From contig VZTI01001286.1 of NCBI GenBank assembly GCA_013397865.1, positions 1,982,424 to 2,046,423 of the forward strand: DNA of 64,000 nucleotides. Reading direction: 5' to 3'. Numbering within the stretch: the first letter of the stretch is position 1; each line of letters begins with the position of its first letter. The translations under genes were made by a program, and so were the position numbers. The stretch comes from Struthidea cinerea. Lineage: Eukaryota > Chordata > Aves > Passeriformes > Corcoracidae. Below are positions 25,501 through 39,871 of the stretch, piece after piece. A model generated the notes under the pieces. It did no database searches. It was not told the DNA's origin and was given only the letters and a program-made list of their open reading frames with translations.

Positions 25501-27553
25501 CTGAGAGCTCTGCTATCAGTACATCTGGTAGTTTTAAAGATGGTTGCCTGTGTGAATAATTTTTAAACAAATATAGTCAAATATGGTTTATGGCATTGCA
25601 CTGTATTCGAAGGTGCAAGCTAAAAAAATTAGAGCTTTTAACAAATTAAATTCAAAATAGTATTTTAACTATGTTGTACATAGAGGTTTCACAGTTAGGA
25701 AAGCTGAAGTCTGAAATTCAGCCTCTGAAATGAAGTGCTTAAAAGCAAGGTTCAGTATGTGATTTTAGTCTAGTCAACCCAGTGGCTTAACATAACAATG
25801 TTATTATCAGGGAGCCACATCTGAAGCTCAGATTTTTTACACCTTTGGCTATTCTGATTCTTTTGTAGTTTGTTTAAGGCAGTTCTTGCTCTTTGACTAG
25901 CTGGTTATTTGTACTAAGTTAAAGGGGAAAAGATGAGGGCCAACTTTTGATGTTTACAGTTGAAATAATAAAAAGTCCTTTTCCCTTTTTGGACAATATT
26001 ACTTGCAGAGCGATGGAGCATTCAAAGGCAAGCAGATGCACATACAGCAGTCTAAACTCCCTGTCACTGACGGGCTCTGAAAAGGTTGTTCATTGTTGTA
26101 TAGCTGAACCTGATAAAAAGTATGGCTCCCTACTGATATCTAGGAGGCCATTAAAATATCTCGAGCTGTTCCAAAATGCATAGCCCCAATTAAAGAGAAG
26201 TCTCTGTGTACTTCTTCACAGGGGCAGACTGATAAGCCAACAGCAAACCATTCTAGTAGTGGAGACAGAAGGAGTGTGAGGATTAGCCCTTAAGGGAGCA
26301 TGGATATAGCAGAGCACCAAGGGGCAACGCTGGTGAGGAGCTGAACTTGCTGGAGCCTTTCTGGTACCTGGTTCTACAGGTGGCTGCATTTTACTACCAG
26401 GGCAATACAAACTGCCCATAATTGCTAAACTTTTGTAAATTTCATTATCATAATTCTGTGGTTTGTTAAATTTTGCTGCTTTCTTTAGTGATTTTTTAAA
26501 TTTTTATATTATGAACACACTTTTTAGTGGAAAAAAAAAGAAAAAAAGAACAACAAAAAATCTCTCTGCCAGAGGCTCAACAATTGAGACCAACAGTCTC
26601 ATTAAATTATATTGCCATTTTTCAGTACATACTTACATAAAAAGGACATTTTTCATTTCCTTTATAAGACAAAAAGCACAATGGGCAGGAGACAGGTATC
26701 ATGAAGACAAGAGAAGTAATTTCTGATAAAATCTGGGGAATCCAAACTTCAATCACTGCAATTTTTCTTTCTCTTACTAACTTCAGCAAGCTGTGGTAAA
26801 ATTCTGTGTAAAGAACTGCACTTTTAGGAGTCTTGTAGCCAGACTTCTTAGTCATTCATATGCCCTGTTCAATGATCCTTATTTTACAGCCCCTCCTGGA
26901 TATTTCTACCTAAGTTAGATATGTCCCAGAATGCATTGCCCTACTTTCTCCCTGATCCCAAAAGTCTTTATCTTCTCTGATTCAAATAGGACAGATGGCC
27001 CAGAAGAGATTAACAGACCTCCTGAGACATATTTCATAAAAACTGGGAGGTCTGTTATAGTTCACTAGTTATGTGATCTTTGTTCTAAAAATGATATAAT
27101 AGTTATGATTGTAACAGCTTGGACATTTCAGATTTTATTACCAATTAACCTTCAAAATTATGTAATGATTACAGGCATAATAACTGACTTTTTCTTTTTT
27201 TCATTGAGTATATAGTACAGAATAATTTTAATGGTCTAATATTAAGAAATATTTTAAAAAATCATTTCTATTTCTGATCAAAACTCAAAAGCTGTCTGGT
27301 TACCTAACAGGATTACTAATTTAGTGATCATACACAGCCAACTACCACTGCACAGTCAGGATAACACTTAACTTCAAAATTACCTCAAAACCCTGTGTCC
27401 ATGTCATACCAGAGGTGAAATAATGAATATCTTAAATTTATATTTCTCATCCTACAAACAATGGGAACTGACATGTTTAATGTTTCAGGTCTAAGCAGTG
27501 ACATAGACAACCTGAGAAGAAATTGTTTCTTCAGATGGATGAGGTTTTTATTT
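25501..27553. other. Non-coding DNA, no gene seen
   Basis: A+T-rich unique sequence with an A-rich run at about 26528-26560. Short open frames occur on both strands without recognisable domains. Confidence 0.6.
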
Positions 27554-27624
27554 TGGTTTTTTTTGTTGTTGCTGTTTGGTTGGTTGGTTATTGTTTGTTT
27601 TTTGTATTATTATTATTATTATTA
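27554..27624. repeat. T/G-rich low complexity and (TAT)n
   Basis: A T- and G-rich stretch with GTT, GGTT and GTTT units (about 27554-27604) runs into a (TAT) array at 27605-27624. A plus-strand frame across it (27523-27705) translates to V/L/F-rich low-complexity sequence and is not a gene. Confidence 0.85.
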
Positions 27625-28739
27625 CTAATTTGGTGTCCGGAGTGGGATGTGCCATGTTTTCATGTTATCTCTTTAAATTGTAAGAAGCATAAAAATAAAA
27701 GATAAGGAAAAGACAGAAATTCATATCTGCCATAGGAATGGCTAACCTGCTAGTAGTAAACTAGCTCCCCTCAAGGAAATACAGAGAGCTTTAGACATCC
27801 AAAAATTTTCATGTGAGAATTTCTAAAAAAGTTATTACTTTCAAGTATGGTGTCAACCACTTTTTGAGCTGAATAAATAAGCAATGGTTCAATGTGAGAA
27901 AGAAGTGGGAACTGCGCACTCACACTATATGGAGTCTTTGTACTACCAAAACCTCTCTGAATTTGGAAATAAAGAACAAAAGTAAAGGAGAAATAATACA
28001 AAAGGAGATAATTCTTGTTACATCAGACCAGAGACTACTTCCTGATAATATATGATGGTGAGATATCACTTATCTAAGTTTTGAAGAATAAGAATTCCCC
28101 AGCTGCTCTTAATACTGTAAAAATTAGCCTGTGCAGGGTTCATGTAAAAGCTATTGGCATTTTTTAACACAACACTTGTATGTGTCTCATTTCAATAAGG
28201 TGAGATGACATTAAAGAACCTGACATTCAAATTTCTTTCAAACTTATCACATCTGGTAAGGTGGTCTTTCTTCACATATGAATGAAACTAATTTCATGGA
28301 ACACTCTGATTTCTTGCAATTCATTCTCATTGCTTATAAGGAGCACAAACCAGATGGGTTTGATGATTTTATCTTACTAAATCAGGATTTTTTCTTCCTC
28401 TTTTCTGTTATTTTTCCTTTTTGTGATAAAAGAAATTCTGGTGCTATTAAGAGATAAGTTATTCATTTCTATATAAATATATTTTACCTCCAGAAAACAA
28501 GACATTACAACAACTGTTAAAAAACAATTATTGTTAAATCTTAAAGTTGATTTTTCTAAAATTGTAGCCATGCTAAAATATAGGATAAATACCATTAAAA
28601 TCAAAGTAGCTTCACTGTTTTCACAGTTGAAATAGGAAAACAAAATAAAGCTATTTTGTATTTTTCTCACATTAAAAACATATTATATTGTTACAACTTC
28701 ATAGAAAAAATTATTTTGTCAAAATAACTTTTGCCTACC
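27625..28739. other. Non-coding DNA, no gene seen
   Basis: A+T-rich unique sequence. A 97-codon minus-strand frame at 28377-28670 is within chance length and lacks any recognisable domain. The LTR begins immediately after this interval. Confidence 0.6.
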
Positions 28740-29297
28740 TGTCATGATTTAGGAATGATACGTCCCAATTTAGTGCTCCCAAATCAAAAAAACTGAGACT
28801 CTCCAAATCATGTGCCAGATGCTCAGTTCCCCTTCCTATCCTATTCCCTTTGTTGGGATGGACAGGAGGATTGGAGGAAAAATAGGCAAAGATTACAAGT
28901 TGAGGTAAGAACAATTTACTGGAAACAGCACTGAGATAAGAAGAAAAAAACACTAACAGCAACAATATTAATAATGAAAATGCACAAAAGAGAAAGTGAT
29001 TCACATGCAAAAGTGGTCATTTCACAGCTCAGCCCAGCCACAGCCACACCACCCTGACAGTTCCCTCCACCTCAGGACCAGTGCCAATTCACCATTCTCT
29101 CCAGCTTGGGACCTGTGTTACCCCACTGCTCCATTTGCCATACTTGCTTGTCTGGAAGGAACTCCTTCTTTTTAGAAGAGACTTCCCTCCCCACTCCTGG
29201 TAATGACATGAACAGGTGTAGAATAATCCCTGTGTTCTAGCTATGCCTCCTCCTGCCTTCTGCAAAACTTAACTCTGTCCTGGCTGGAACCAGTACA
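28740..29297 (-). mobile_element. Solo LTR of bird endogenous retrovirus
   Basis: A 558-base segment bounded by TG and CA. On the minus strand it opens TGTACTGGTTCCAGCCAGGA followed by CAGAGTTAA, the signature 5' start of a widespread bird ERV LTR group (ERVL/ERVK-like). It closes with ATTCCTAAATCATGACA. A degraded polyadenylation-signal region (CAGTAAATTG where such LTRs often have CAATAAACTG) and the following TTACCTCAACTTG block sit in the expected 3' part. No gag, pol or env sequence flanks it on either side, so it is a solo LTR left by recombination. The flanking bases do not show a clear perfect target-site duplication, suggesting age or a slightly wrong edge. Subfamily is not assigned. 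It has no coding capacity. Confidence 0.85.
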
Positions 29298-30237
29298 CAA
29301 TCATAGAATTTTGACAGTTTTTGATTTTTTTTTACAGCATACTATATACATATAAAACTCAGAAAAGGATACTACATATATATTATACACTATATTATCC
29401 CATACATATACTGTGGCATGCTATAGGTACAGAAAAGGAACGACAAATAATATTAATGATATGCAAATATTAAAAAAAAAAGTGATGCACAGTGCAATCA
29501 TTCACAACCTACCCATGGATGCCCAGGCAGTTCCCAAGCAGCAACCTCCAGCCAGCTTTCCCCCCTGTTTATAAAATGAGCATGACATCATACAGCATGG
29601 AATATCCCGTTGGCCAGTTTTGGTCAGCTGTTCTGGCTGTGTGTCCTCCCAGCTTCTTGTGCCCCCAAGTCTACTCACTGGTGGGGTGCTGTGAGAAGCT
29701 GAAAAGTCCTTGACTTGGTGTAAACACTGCTTAGCAACAACTAAAACATTAGCATGTTACTAACATTTTTCTCATCTTTAATAAAAAACACAGCCCTGAA
29801 AATCCTTTTAGAAAGAAAATTAACTTTATCCCAGTCCAAAATAGGGCAATCAGTTAAATGGAAAATTCTGACAGGGAGAATAATTTCACAAACATTTATA
29901 GACCAAAAAATAAAACATTCCTTTTAGTTACAAGATTTGGAAATTTTATAAAGGAGGAAATTAATCTGGAATTTGGAATTCTTAACACTTTAGATATCTA
30001 GCCCCGATATTACCCAAATGACACTGTAGAGGCTCAGATCTAGAATGGAGAAGGTCACTAGCCCAAGTAATCTAAAAGGACCATCTGGAATCTTAGTCAG
30101 CAGAGGAAAGCAGATATCTAACATCTTCAGAGAAAGATACTGCTTAAAGTCTCCCCTTTTCCTCAATGCCCTTAGAAGACAATCCAGCTGTGATAATTTA
30201 TTCCAGATAAGTTCTCTAATTATTCTGCTTCAAATAC
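29298..30237. other. Non-coding DNA with TA-rich patch
   Basis: No gene seen. A TA-rich patch at about 29335-29410 has repeated ATACTATATACATAT-like and ACATATATATTATACAC strings. The rest is unique sequence. A 73-codon frame at 29492-29713 has no recognisable domain. Confidence 0.6.
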
Positions 30238-30347
30238 GTTTGTTTTTTTTTTTTGTTTGTTTGTTTTTTTGTTTTTTTTTGTTTGTTTGTTTTTGTTTGT
30301 TTGTTTGTTTTTGTTGCTGTTTGTTTTTTTGTTTGTTTGTTTGTTTG
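30238..30347. repeat. (GTTT)n / poly(T) simple repeat
   Basis: About 110 bases of GTTT units interspersed with T runs of up to 13. On the minus strand it is AAAC and A rich. It could be a slippage-expanded A-rich tail of a very old retroposon read on the minus strand, but no body is recognisable next to it. The frame running through it (30045-30353) is only F/C/L-rich translation of the repeat. Confidence 0.95.
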
Positions 30348-33171
30348 CTTTAACAGAGTAGGAAACAATCTGAATGGGATAAAAAGCCATTATGTTCTTT
30401 TAGGTTTATACCTCTCTGCAAGCTAAGGAGAGCCTAGAAGTCAGTTCTTCTACCTCCTGAATTAATGGTTTAAGGTTTGACTGTGGTAAACTCCACAAGA
30501 TGTCTTGGATTTAATTTTAGTCCTCGGTAGATTTAACTTTTGAGTTTTCTTCAGAGATTGTCATCTCAAATTGAATTACAATTACAATCAAGAAAGATTA
30601 ATTGTACTGTGCATGTTCTTCTATCCCCTACAGGTGATTAAATGTTGGAAATGTTAAAAGATGAATAAGGAATGGCTGAAAGTACACATTTAACTACCTA
30701 CCAGATTAAGGAGAAAAATTCTAGAAAGAAGGTAAAATGGATCAATGGATGGGATGGCAGTTTTTAAGCAGTCTGAATCAGATAGGAAAAGCTACAGGAA
30801 ATAAAAAGTTTCATTTCTTCCAAGCGTTACTCCAACCTGATGCTCTCAACATATTTTGCCAGTTGGTTGCATAGGAATTTCTGACAAAGTAGCTGATTAT
30901 ATTTAATCTTGTTGAGTTCTTCATATTGTGTAGATAACAGCTGAATTCAGCTGTCTGCACAAAACAGAGCAAAATAACACAGGCAAGTAGATATTCAAGC
31001 AAAGTTCCATCTGGGAAGGTTTGAACAGAAAGGTGGGAGGCTAGGGTGCGGGGAAGGAGGGGGAGTTCCCCTGGCATTGTAAGTAAGAATTTTGAGGGCA
31101 AAAACCTAGCAATTTTCGAGTATCATGTGGATTAGTAGTAGCTATTCAGGGACCATTGTATCTCTTTATAGCCATCAGTGAATGGAGTGTGTTAAGGTGG
31201 TGTTTCTATAGCAACTCCTTCCCGCCGCAGTCTACCAAGAGCTCCTAATGCATGTACACAAGGCAATTTTTAAAAACTTGTAACTGATCATTTGGGCACG
31301 TTATTAGTGCCTCAAAGAGTAAATGGTCAGAGACTCCAGACACTGAAGCAATTAAAGGGTGGGTGGTAGCTGAAATCAAATTTGCTCCAGTATTGCTCCT
31401 CAGTTCCCCTTAGCACATTTTATTGAGTTACAGTGGAATCCATTCAAGAAAGTGTTAGGTAGTTAAGGTTTCATGTGAGAAAATTGTGGAAAGTTAGAGA
31501 AGAGATCTCTGGCCATTTTAACCTGGTGTCAGAAGTATTCCAGTGACCCATTATAGGATGTTTAGCCAGAAAAAAAAGTTTCACTCAAGAGGATATTGAA
31601 ACACATATATCCTTTTCTGATGTTCATTTCTTTAACTTCTTGGACTTGTGGATGAATATATACCAAAGTCTTTCCGATGAATCCATCTTGATCCCCTTAC
31701 GATGCTGTATTAAATGAAATGGGAGTTTGGTGAATACACTGGTCCATATGTGAGGATATGGAAACTCATTTTACCTCGATCCATTTTCATTGTGAATGAG
31801 GGATGAAGAGAAAAACTCCCTCTCAATAGGATATGTTTAAAAGGATCCTTTTTTTTCCCTACTGGTTTCATTGTGTGCTCCTCTCCTGTGCTCTGTATTG
31901 GCTGTCTGTCAAGGTCATATGAACTGAATTTCAGATATTACTCATAGCCTTTCCTCAATGGCTCATTAGAGGTTTTTAAATAAAAGCTTTTATTACCACA
32001 AAGGCTGCAACAATGCCTGCATCTATATGTGAGCAGGTGATCACTACTTCACAGAATTTAAGACAAGATATCACTATCATCTTTGTTAAGAGACTAAAAC
32101 CCCTGGAAAATCAGACAAATATATTTAGAAATTTTCCTATGGGAAAGATTACAAATATATGTTAAATATTTTGCTAGTAGTACAAGTGACGTAGCAAAAA
32201 ATTATATTTCCTCTATTCACAAGGTAACTGTTAAACTGGCACTAGAACTCAAGTGAACGTTTGCTTGAGATGAACAAGTTATTACTTGGAATTCACCAGT
32301 TGATCTAGAAGAAAATTGTTTATTATTCTGACTGCAAAATTGTCCTGAGAATCCCAGGCTGGTATTCTAAGTCACAGAACTATATAAATCAAACAGGTTT
32401 TTGTACATCTTTATTTCCCCTCTGGGTCCTCTTCTGTAAACAGATATCCTACTTTTATTTAATAGAAGTAAGATCATGGCTATTATCTCAAGACTATCTT
32501 AAAGAGAACTAATAATTATTATTTATTCTGGGTGAACTGCAGTAATTTCATGTAGTCTCACATTTCAGGATTTCTCTGCTTAAAATATTAGCTAAATGCA
32601 GATCATACAAACAGTGAGAGACGGTGTGATTTATCCTACAATTTCTGTGTAATAACTAGGAGAGATATAAATTAATTTTGCTTTTGTGTTTTGTATTCAT
32701 TTTTGAACATAGTTTTTGGAAGCACTTCCATTTTATTTTTTTTGTTTAGATTACCTAAATGGAAGAATATACACAACTCTATAGAGGAACACATAGAAAA
32801 TGTCTATTCCCAATGAGTTTTCAGCAGGTGTTTATGTAAAATGAGACATAACTATTATTAATAAGTGACTATAATTCATAATCAGAATTTAATCTAAGGC
32901 CCTGTGTGAAAATGTTGCAGTGCAGAGTCTATTTGTCATCCCATTTTGATCTTCTGTTATGATTTCTTTTTATAAAGGTGAGTACACTTTTCTGTTTCAC
33001 ATTTTCTTTGCTCCCTCTACTCTAGTATTCACAAAATGGAAACTATGAAAGGTTCAAATTCTGTTTCAGTTTTTCTTCACATATAGGACCCAGAAGCAGA
33101 ATCTCGATGGAGACAGGATAGAGGCATTCATGGAAATGAATTTTTAATAATATACCTGGTCATGCAAATAT
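30348..33171. other. Non-coding DNA, no gene seen
   Basis: Unique sequence. A 96-codon minus-strand frame at 30811-31101 has no recognisable domain. No CR1 or LTR landmark found. Confidence 0.6.
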
Positions 33172-33195
33172 TTATATGTATGATTATATGTATGA
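33172..33195. repeat. 12-bp tandem duplication
   Basis: TTATATGTATGA occurs twice exactly in tandem. A plus-strand frame (33162-33434) reads through it as an MICMIN-type repeat and has no domain, so I do not call it a gene. Confidence 0.85.
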
Positions 33196-36100
33196 TTAAC
33201 CTTATAATTGGCTCCACTGAAACTATTTTTACCAATGCTCAGTCAGTCAAGTCTTCAACTTCGGTCTTGGGAGTGTTTGTAATATTAGGATCAGTACAGT
33301 ATATACCATGTAACTATTCCAAAAATTTACAATGTCCTTTTCTAAAGCAAAATACTTCTGCAAGTGTTGAGTGTATATTTAAGCACCTAGATTCTAGGTC
33401 TAGCACTATTATATTTTGCTTTAATTTGAAATAAAGAGGTTGGAATCTAAAACCTCAGTGCTCAGAAGCCTCTCATTTATTTTTTCAGGAAATCCAGTGA
33501 AGCATAGATTAAACTACTGGAATGTGTCACCATTGAATTCACCTAGCAGAGATTAGATGCCCCAGCAAATAGTGGAGCTGATTCTTTTAAAGTCAGAAAA
33601 GGGTTGGCAGCTGTGTCAGAAAGGTGATTGCTTAAGTGATCTTGAAGCTTTTGGAAACTTCCTGCATATGGTATTTAATGGGAAGTAATTTACTCCCTTT
33701 ACAGGAAATAGAATGTTGATGCTTTTCCATTTGACTGAAAACATTTCCTCTTATATAGCATAAACATGCAAGATAAAAATGCAGACGACATTTTAAAAGT
33801 GATAATTTTTCATAAATATTTAACTTCGCATTGATTATTGCTAAGCTTAAGGCCACGTGCATTTACTAAGAGGTAGGTAAATAAATGCAGAATGCGAAGT
33901 TTAACTGGTGCTTTTTTCATGACTACAACTCTCCTAGATCTCATCTTTGCATGTAGAAAAAAAACAACGGAAACATCTCCTCTATTCTCCCCTAAGATTA
34001 CAGAGATAAAACTTCCTCAGCTGAATGAATGACAAGTTCATCTAAATGTTTTTTCTTTGTATGGAGGAACTGCTATCCTCTACACACAAAAGTGCGAGAG
34101 AGCCCTTGGTGCTCTTAAACCATGGCATATTCATGCAAAAACCCTCCTGCCCTTTGTGAAGTTGTGTTATTAAGGATGTCCTTCATCTTTCCACTCAAGA
34201 AACACAGACCCCCACTCTAATGGTGACTATAATAGCAGTGGATGATAACCACATCAGCATGGTTGTTGGCTCTCCTCCCAAGCAACATAAGTTTTCGAGG
34301 GAAGGACATACAAATTTAGCATGTTAACAAGCTCTGCGCTTCCAGAGGAGAAGTCATGTGAGAGGCTAGATACCTGGGAAAAACCAACAAACAAACAATC
34401 AAATAAGGCAGTGAACATCTTATCCAAGTAATCCAACACCTCAGTGGTATGCTTAGACTTTACCTTCACGTTTTACTGCTTGCTTTCAGTGCTGAGCGAA
34501 CTACAGTTCTTTTCCCTTGTCAAACTCAAACTATGTCCAGCTGCACAGACAGAATGTAATTTCCCTGCTAAGATGCCCTAGAAAGTGTGTTTATTATTTC
34601 CAGCTGAATTAAGAAGCTATTATAATGGATAAGTAAGGAGACACCTTTTGTTTCGCATTTTATCATTCCAAATGAGGTATGCAAAATTAAATTTAGTAGA
34701 TACTCCTTTCATAAATTTAGCTTCAGGTTTTTTCTCTGTGTAAGTAAGCACTGCTAAGCTGGAAGTTTGAAAACTTGGGACTGACCCACCTTAGTCTGAA
34801 AAAGTTATTTGAATTTATTTTGAGAGAAAACAAGTGAGTAAGTCGAACTAATGTGATAGTCTCAGAAATAAAACCAACATATTAAAAACTTTCCAAAAAT
34901 CAAACCAAAAACAAAACCAGAAGAATATGACAGAGGTTCAAGACACTGATCAGGCTATGAGAAGATCTTAGTTCACTCCTCAAGTTCCCAACAAACTTTC
35001 CTGAATATCGTCAGTAATCTCCCTACTGCAGTGCTGAGCTATACAAAATAGATAACACTTGTATTTACTCCATTACTTGAGCCCTAATCTTCATGGTGCA
35101 GAAACCACTCACACTGTGTGGATGCACAATGCATAGCATACTGATCTGAGTGTGACATACTAATCACATTTGCATCATTTTATGTACTATAAAATTTCTT
35201 TAGCTACGTTGCCAAGCTGCAAACAGCTACGTTTGCTTCAAAGCCAAAGTTGCACACACCAGTGAGCAAAGTTGCAGAAGTTGTTATACAACTTAGGCAT
35301 TTTAGTCTAGCACGCTGTTATTTAAGATTATGTCAGCACTTCTCTTATTTTTCACCAACCCACAATTAGATTGTACAAAATTCACTAGGGATTACATTTT
35401 AGAGCAGAAGATTTTTATGCAAAATTACATAGCAGCATGGAAAGAAATAGCTTAGTTGAAGGTTTACTATCATGTAACAGGAAATTTGTGTTCTTATTTG
35501 TCCTTGTAAAATAGAGATCTTTTATTTAGCTTATCTCAGTGAAGGATGAACAGATGACAAAGAGTACTGCCAGTATCTGAATCCATCTTCTATATTTTCT
35601 TCCTTTTCAAAATTCATTCCTTTCATTTTGTATGCTGCTTACCCTTTTGCCTAGTTAGGATAACGTTATGACTCTGCAAAAAGATAATCAAAACCAGTCT
35701 ACTTTTTTTTAGTTCTTAGTGATTGTCCAGCCTTACTTTTTTCAAATTCCCTTCCTTAATTATATGTCTTGCAATCTCAACCTTTATAAAGGTCCTTATC
35801 CTGTCAAGGTTAAATTTTTCAAATGCCTTATCTTCCCACAAGGATGGAGTTCATGTTTCATAGATTAGGCACCTTCACACTCAAGGAGCTTTTATTTTTC
35901 TCAGTAACCACTAGAAATAAATGGCTACCTGTAGACGGTGACAGATTCCATTCATAGGCAATATTTTTCACTATTACTCGCTTCAGAAAAATAATGGGTA
36001 TTGTTACTTACTTGCATCTGTCCGCAACAAGTATTAATAGACATTCTGCATTTCTTTCATGATGGGTACCACACATTTATGAAGCTGTAGAAATAATGTA

Positions 36101-36993
36101 GCAAGTCTTATATTATAGTTTGTTTGTTAACAAAGGACCATGACTTCCCATGGATCACTCTGAAAATAATCTCATTTTTACAGATCAGCTATTTCAGCTT
36201 TTCACAAGTCCTTCAAGCCTTTCATATGCTGGTCTGTCAGTGCCTGAACTGGTTTTTTATCACACTTGGGAAATTGATCAAAACTTTGCTAAATACTAAA
36301 AAGATGCTTGCAGGGGCCCTTCTATAATTCTGTTGAAAATGTAAGAATGGACAGCGTTTGCAAAAGAAAAATGTTAACTGAACTAAGAAGAGAGAAGTGT
36401 TCAGACCACATTTTACTAATGGTCAGTCTCAGCTGACATGACAATTCTGGTCAGTTAGTTCGGGGTCTAATCTGTCAAGCAATATTAGAAATTGTCAAGC
36501 GCATAGTTGCAGACTTAAACAAATATTTACTTATTATTCTGATCTGTGACTTACCACTGGTACATAGAAATAAAGTGATGTCTCAGTATGAAAACTTCCT
36601 TACAACACATTTGAAGAAAAACTAAGCAGTAGATTGCAAATAGAAATTTCCTTTAGGAAATGCTGTGAAAATGTTGTGAAATAGTTTCTTCAGCATATAG
36701 TTAATTGATAAATCCTCATTTTTCCCCATTTCCTTTAGAATAAAATCTGCTTGTAGGAATTGTTTTACCTTTATATTCAAGAGTCAACGGACAAAATACA
36801 GGAATGACCCCAAGAAAGGAAAACAAAACTGGACTTTTCAAAGATAAGAATCATAATGCTTTCCAGGTAATTTGTTAATTCATGCTTTCATATTGGCCCA
36901 AAACATCTTCAAAGTGTCCAGCGTTAGAAAAAGCTGAATGCATTTTTCTTGTTAATTTCTGCAGTTGTATGAATAAAACATTCTCTTGAGACA
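33196..36993. other. Non-coding DNA, no gene seen
   Basis: A+T-rich unique sequence with no recognised repeat or gene. Open frames are at most about 90 codons and lack domains. Confidence 0.6.
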
Positions 36994-37007
36994 GAAAAAA
37001 AAAAAAA
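36994..37007. repeat. Poly(A) run
   Basis: About 13 consecutive A residues. Simple sequence. Confidence 0.8.
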
Positions 37008-39871
37008 GAATCAGAACTAAAAATTCACTTTTCTGCATGAGTATTTTAAGTACACAGCCGACAAAAGGTGAGAAGAAGCAGTTCTATCAACATATCTGAT
37101 TTTTGAAAAGACATTGGAGGATGCCAATGTTACCTAACATTTCTTCCTTCATCCTACTCTTAAGTTCTGAAGAAAAGGCATTTTTAATATTTCTCCTGCC
37201 AGTACTCCACACTGGGTATTATGTGGCGCTATATGGTGCTTGTAGCTCAGATTGCCTTTCTGAGGTACTTCTGCCATGAAGCACACACAAATTTGAAACA
37301 TTAACTCAGTCATAAGACTCCAGATGTAGCACAGTTGAAGAGTGAATCCTCATTCTATAATTTTTTCTTAGAGTAGGGTAATCCGTTCTCTGGAGATTGG
37401 ACAGTTGTAGTTGTATTACTTGTAAGGATTTAAAAGTATTTAGAGGTGAATTAATGGTGAATTTCAAATTATTGATTGTGGTGAAAGTAGCCAGCATGAT
37501 AATCTGTGGGCGTTTTTTACTTTTTCTTCCAGTAGCAAAACAAACAAAACAACTTGCTAGTTTTACACTGCATCTGTTTGTGTCAAATTAAGGTTTCAGT
37601 TGTAAAATAGCCTACTCACTCTCAGAGGGATTCCTGCTGTGGGCAGGAAGGAAAGAAAACCTCGATGAGTTGAAGCCAAGTTGCTGTTAATTTGCTCAAA
37701 GATGCAGAGATAAACTGTGGTTTAAATGCTCGAGTTATTTTCAAGTGAATATTTCATCACAAATTATATGACCTTTCAAAATACTATTGAAATATTGTCC
37801 CTTTTTAAGTAGAAATAATTATATGCTATGTTTATGTGATCATTACTCCCTTTACCACACATTTCAAATGCTTCAAGATGCTTTCATGCTGTTTACTTCA
37901 TCTGTTCAGACAGTGGATATATGAGATTCTTAAAACTAAAATTGATGGAATTCTCTGATTTTTTTTCCATGAAAGAAATGCAGTTTTATGGAACTATTAT
38001 CCTACTTTATTCAACAAACATTAAATTTTATTTAAAGTCCTTAACCAAATATAAATTACAAGGCTAAAGAATGAGACTATGTTTGTTTTCAGCAGTATTA
38101 CACCAAGGCAGGATTATAACCATGTCAGAAAAGGGGGGAAATTTCCTGCTAAGATAGATTTCACTGGTGTTTTCTGTCCCAGTGTTAGTCATGTGTCCCA
38201 CTAATATGGAAGTTTTACATTTTTTCATCTTAGTACCTGAGGAGAGTTATTTCCTCAGTCTTCTCATGTCCAAATCTTTCTCAAGAAGCCAAAAGTTCCC
38301 AGGCATTATTCCTGCATTCTTGCTTCATGTCTTCCAGTGCCTCAGACTTGATGAATGTGCACAGGGCTACCTTCTTGGAGGCACAGAGCTGGCTTGACAC
38401 GCTCTGTGCCAGATCAGCTGTGTGCTGATAATGCCTCGTGGAGTTAAAAATCAGACTGGAGGCTATTTGCACTTGCCTGGTCCGTTGCACATGGTCCACA
38501 TATGGACTTTTGGAGCCCGTCCTTCAGGTGGCACTGTCCCTGCCAACCCATCTCTGTGACTAGAATACCTCACTTGTGGATTTGCTTATGGTTCTGATGC
38601 TTCAGTGTCTTGAATGCTTCTTCAGATAAATAAAATCCTGCAATATATTTTAATTTCATCAGATTCTTCCATTTTATTTTCCTCATGCTGACTTAGTGAA
38701 AAGAAAGGGGAAAAAAAAGAAGCTATTTATAACAAGCACATCAGTTTTGATCAGCTGTACTTAGTTTAACACAAGATGCTGATTTTCCTTTACTGGTTAG
38801 TTAGGTAAGCAAAATCAATAAGTCAATTTTTTCATTTAATTTTCAATGCTACATAAGGGGAATATTGTAGGCAGACTTATAGACTCTCAATTTAAGTGTT
38901 TCTATTACTGATGAAAAGGAGCTTACAGCAGTAAAAAGACCATAAACACACATATACTATGTGGAAATAATATTTAGGTGTGAAAAATGATCTTATATTG
39001 TATAACTGCCAATTGTTTTTCAGAGGTTACCTGAAAACTGAATGAGGCCAAATCCAGCCAGAATGGTAATGTGCATCAAACTTATCAAAAGTTGTATAAT
39101 ACTTATACATCAAGGCAGCAAATTAGGTCTGGCATTTTTAAAATTCTTACTTGTGTCAGATCTCTTCTATGGTGATGCATATTTATACTGGCCATATACT
39201 ATGCTGCAATATATTTGCATTGCTAGATTGTTTCTGTGATTAGTATCTAGTGGCGATAACTGGAGATCTGTAATAGACATTTAGATGAAGTATATATCTG
39301 CTTTAATATCAGAAAAAATTCCTTTAGCATTCATTTTTTCTGAAGAAGAACCTGTGATTCTAAATAGTATTTGCTCACTATGTGTGTAAGTGTAAGCACA
39401 AACAGACTGAAAGCTCCAAAATACTACAGTAACAGAAGCAAAAATATCCACCATGGGAAGGCATCAATTAACTATATAATATCTAATATCTCAACAAGAT
39501 TTGCCAAAAATTTTATACTTAGTAAGAAGTAAGGAAAAGGTCATAGATCCCTTGACTCTTGCATATTCTGTTCCTATTTTTATCCTAATCCTGACTAGCA
39601 TTTTGTCCTGAACTACAATTTATGAAATTACCATTTATTCTTGCCAATCTTCTTGACAAAATAAGGAAACTCAGAATTTCCCCCTTTCAGGTTATCAGGG
39701 ACAGTGTGTCAGCAAAGACTTCTGGCAGCAATCCAGCAGGTCTTCCCACAAGACCTTCCCTTCTGGCTGACTCTATACTGCCATTGATTTGTGCAAGGAA
39801 AAATACATGTCCTACTTTACTTCCTTGAATGTCATGCAATGAAAACATTCTTTATACTGCTATATATGATA
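37008..39871. other. Non-coding DNA, no gene seen
   Basis: Unique sequence. An interval at about 38280-38580 is more even in composition with several CpGs, but its open frames (38167-38397 plus, 38281-38499 minus) overlap on opposite strands and match nothing known. Confidence 0.6.

Noticed and set aside
30045..30353. 102-codon frame ending in F/C/V/L-rich residues
   Set aside because: The hydrophobic part is translation of the GTTT/T tract, not a membrane protein.
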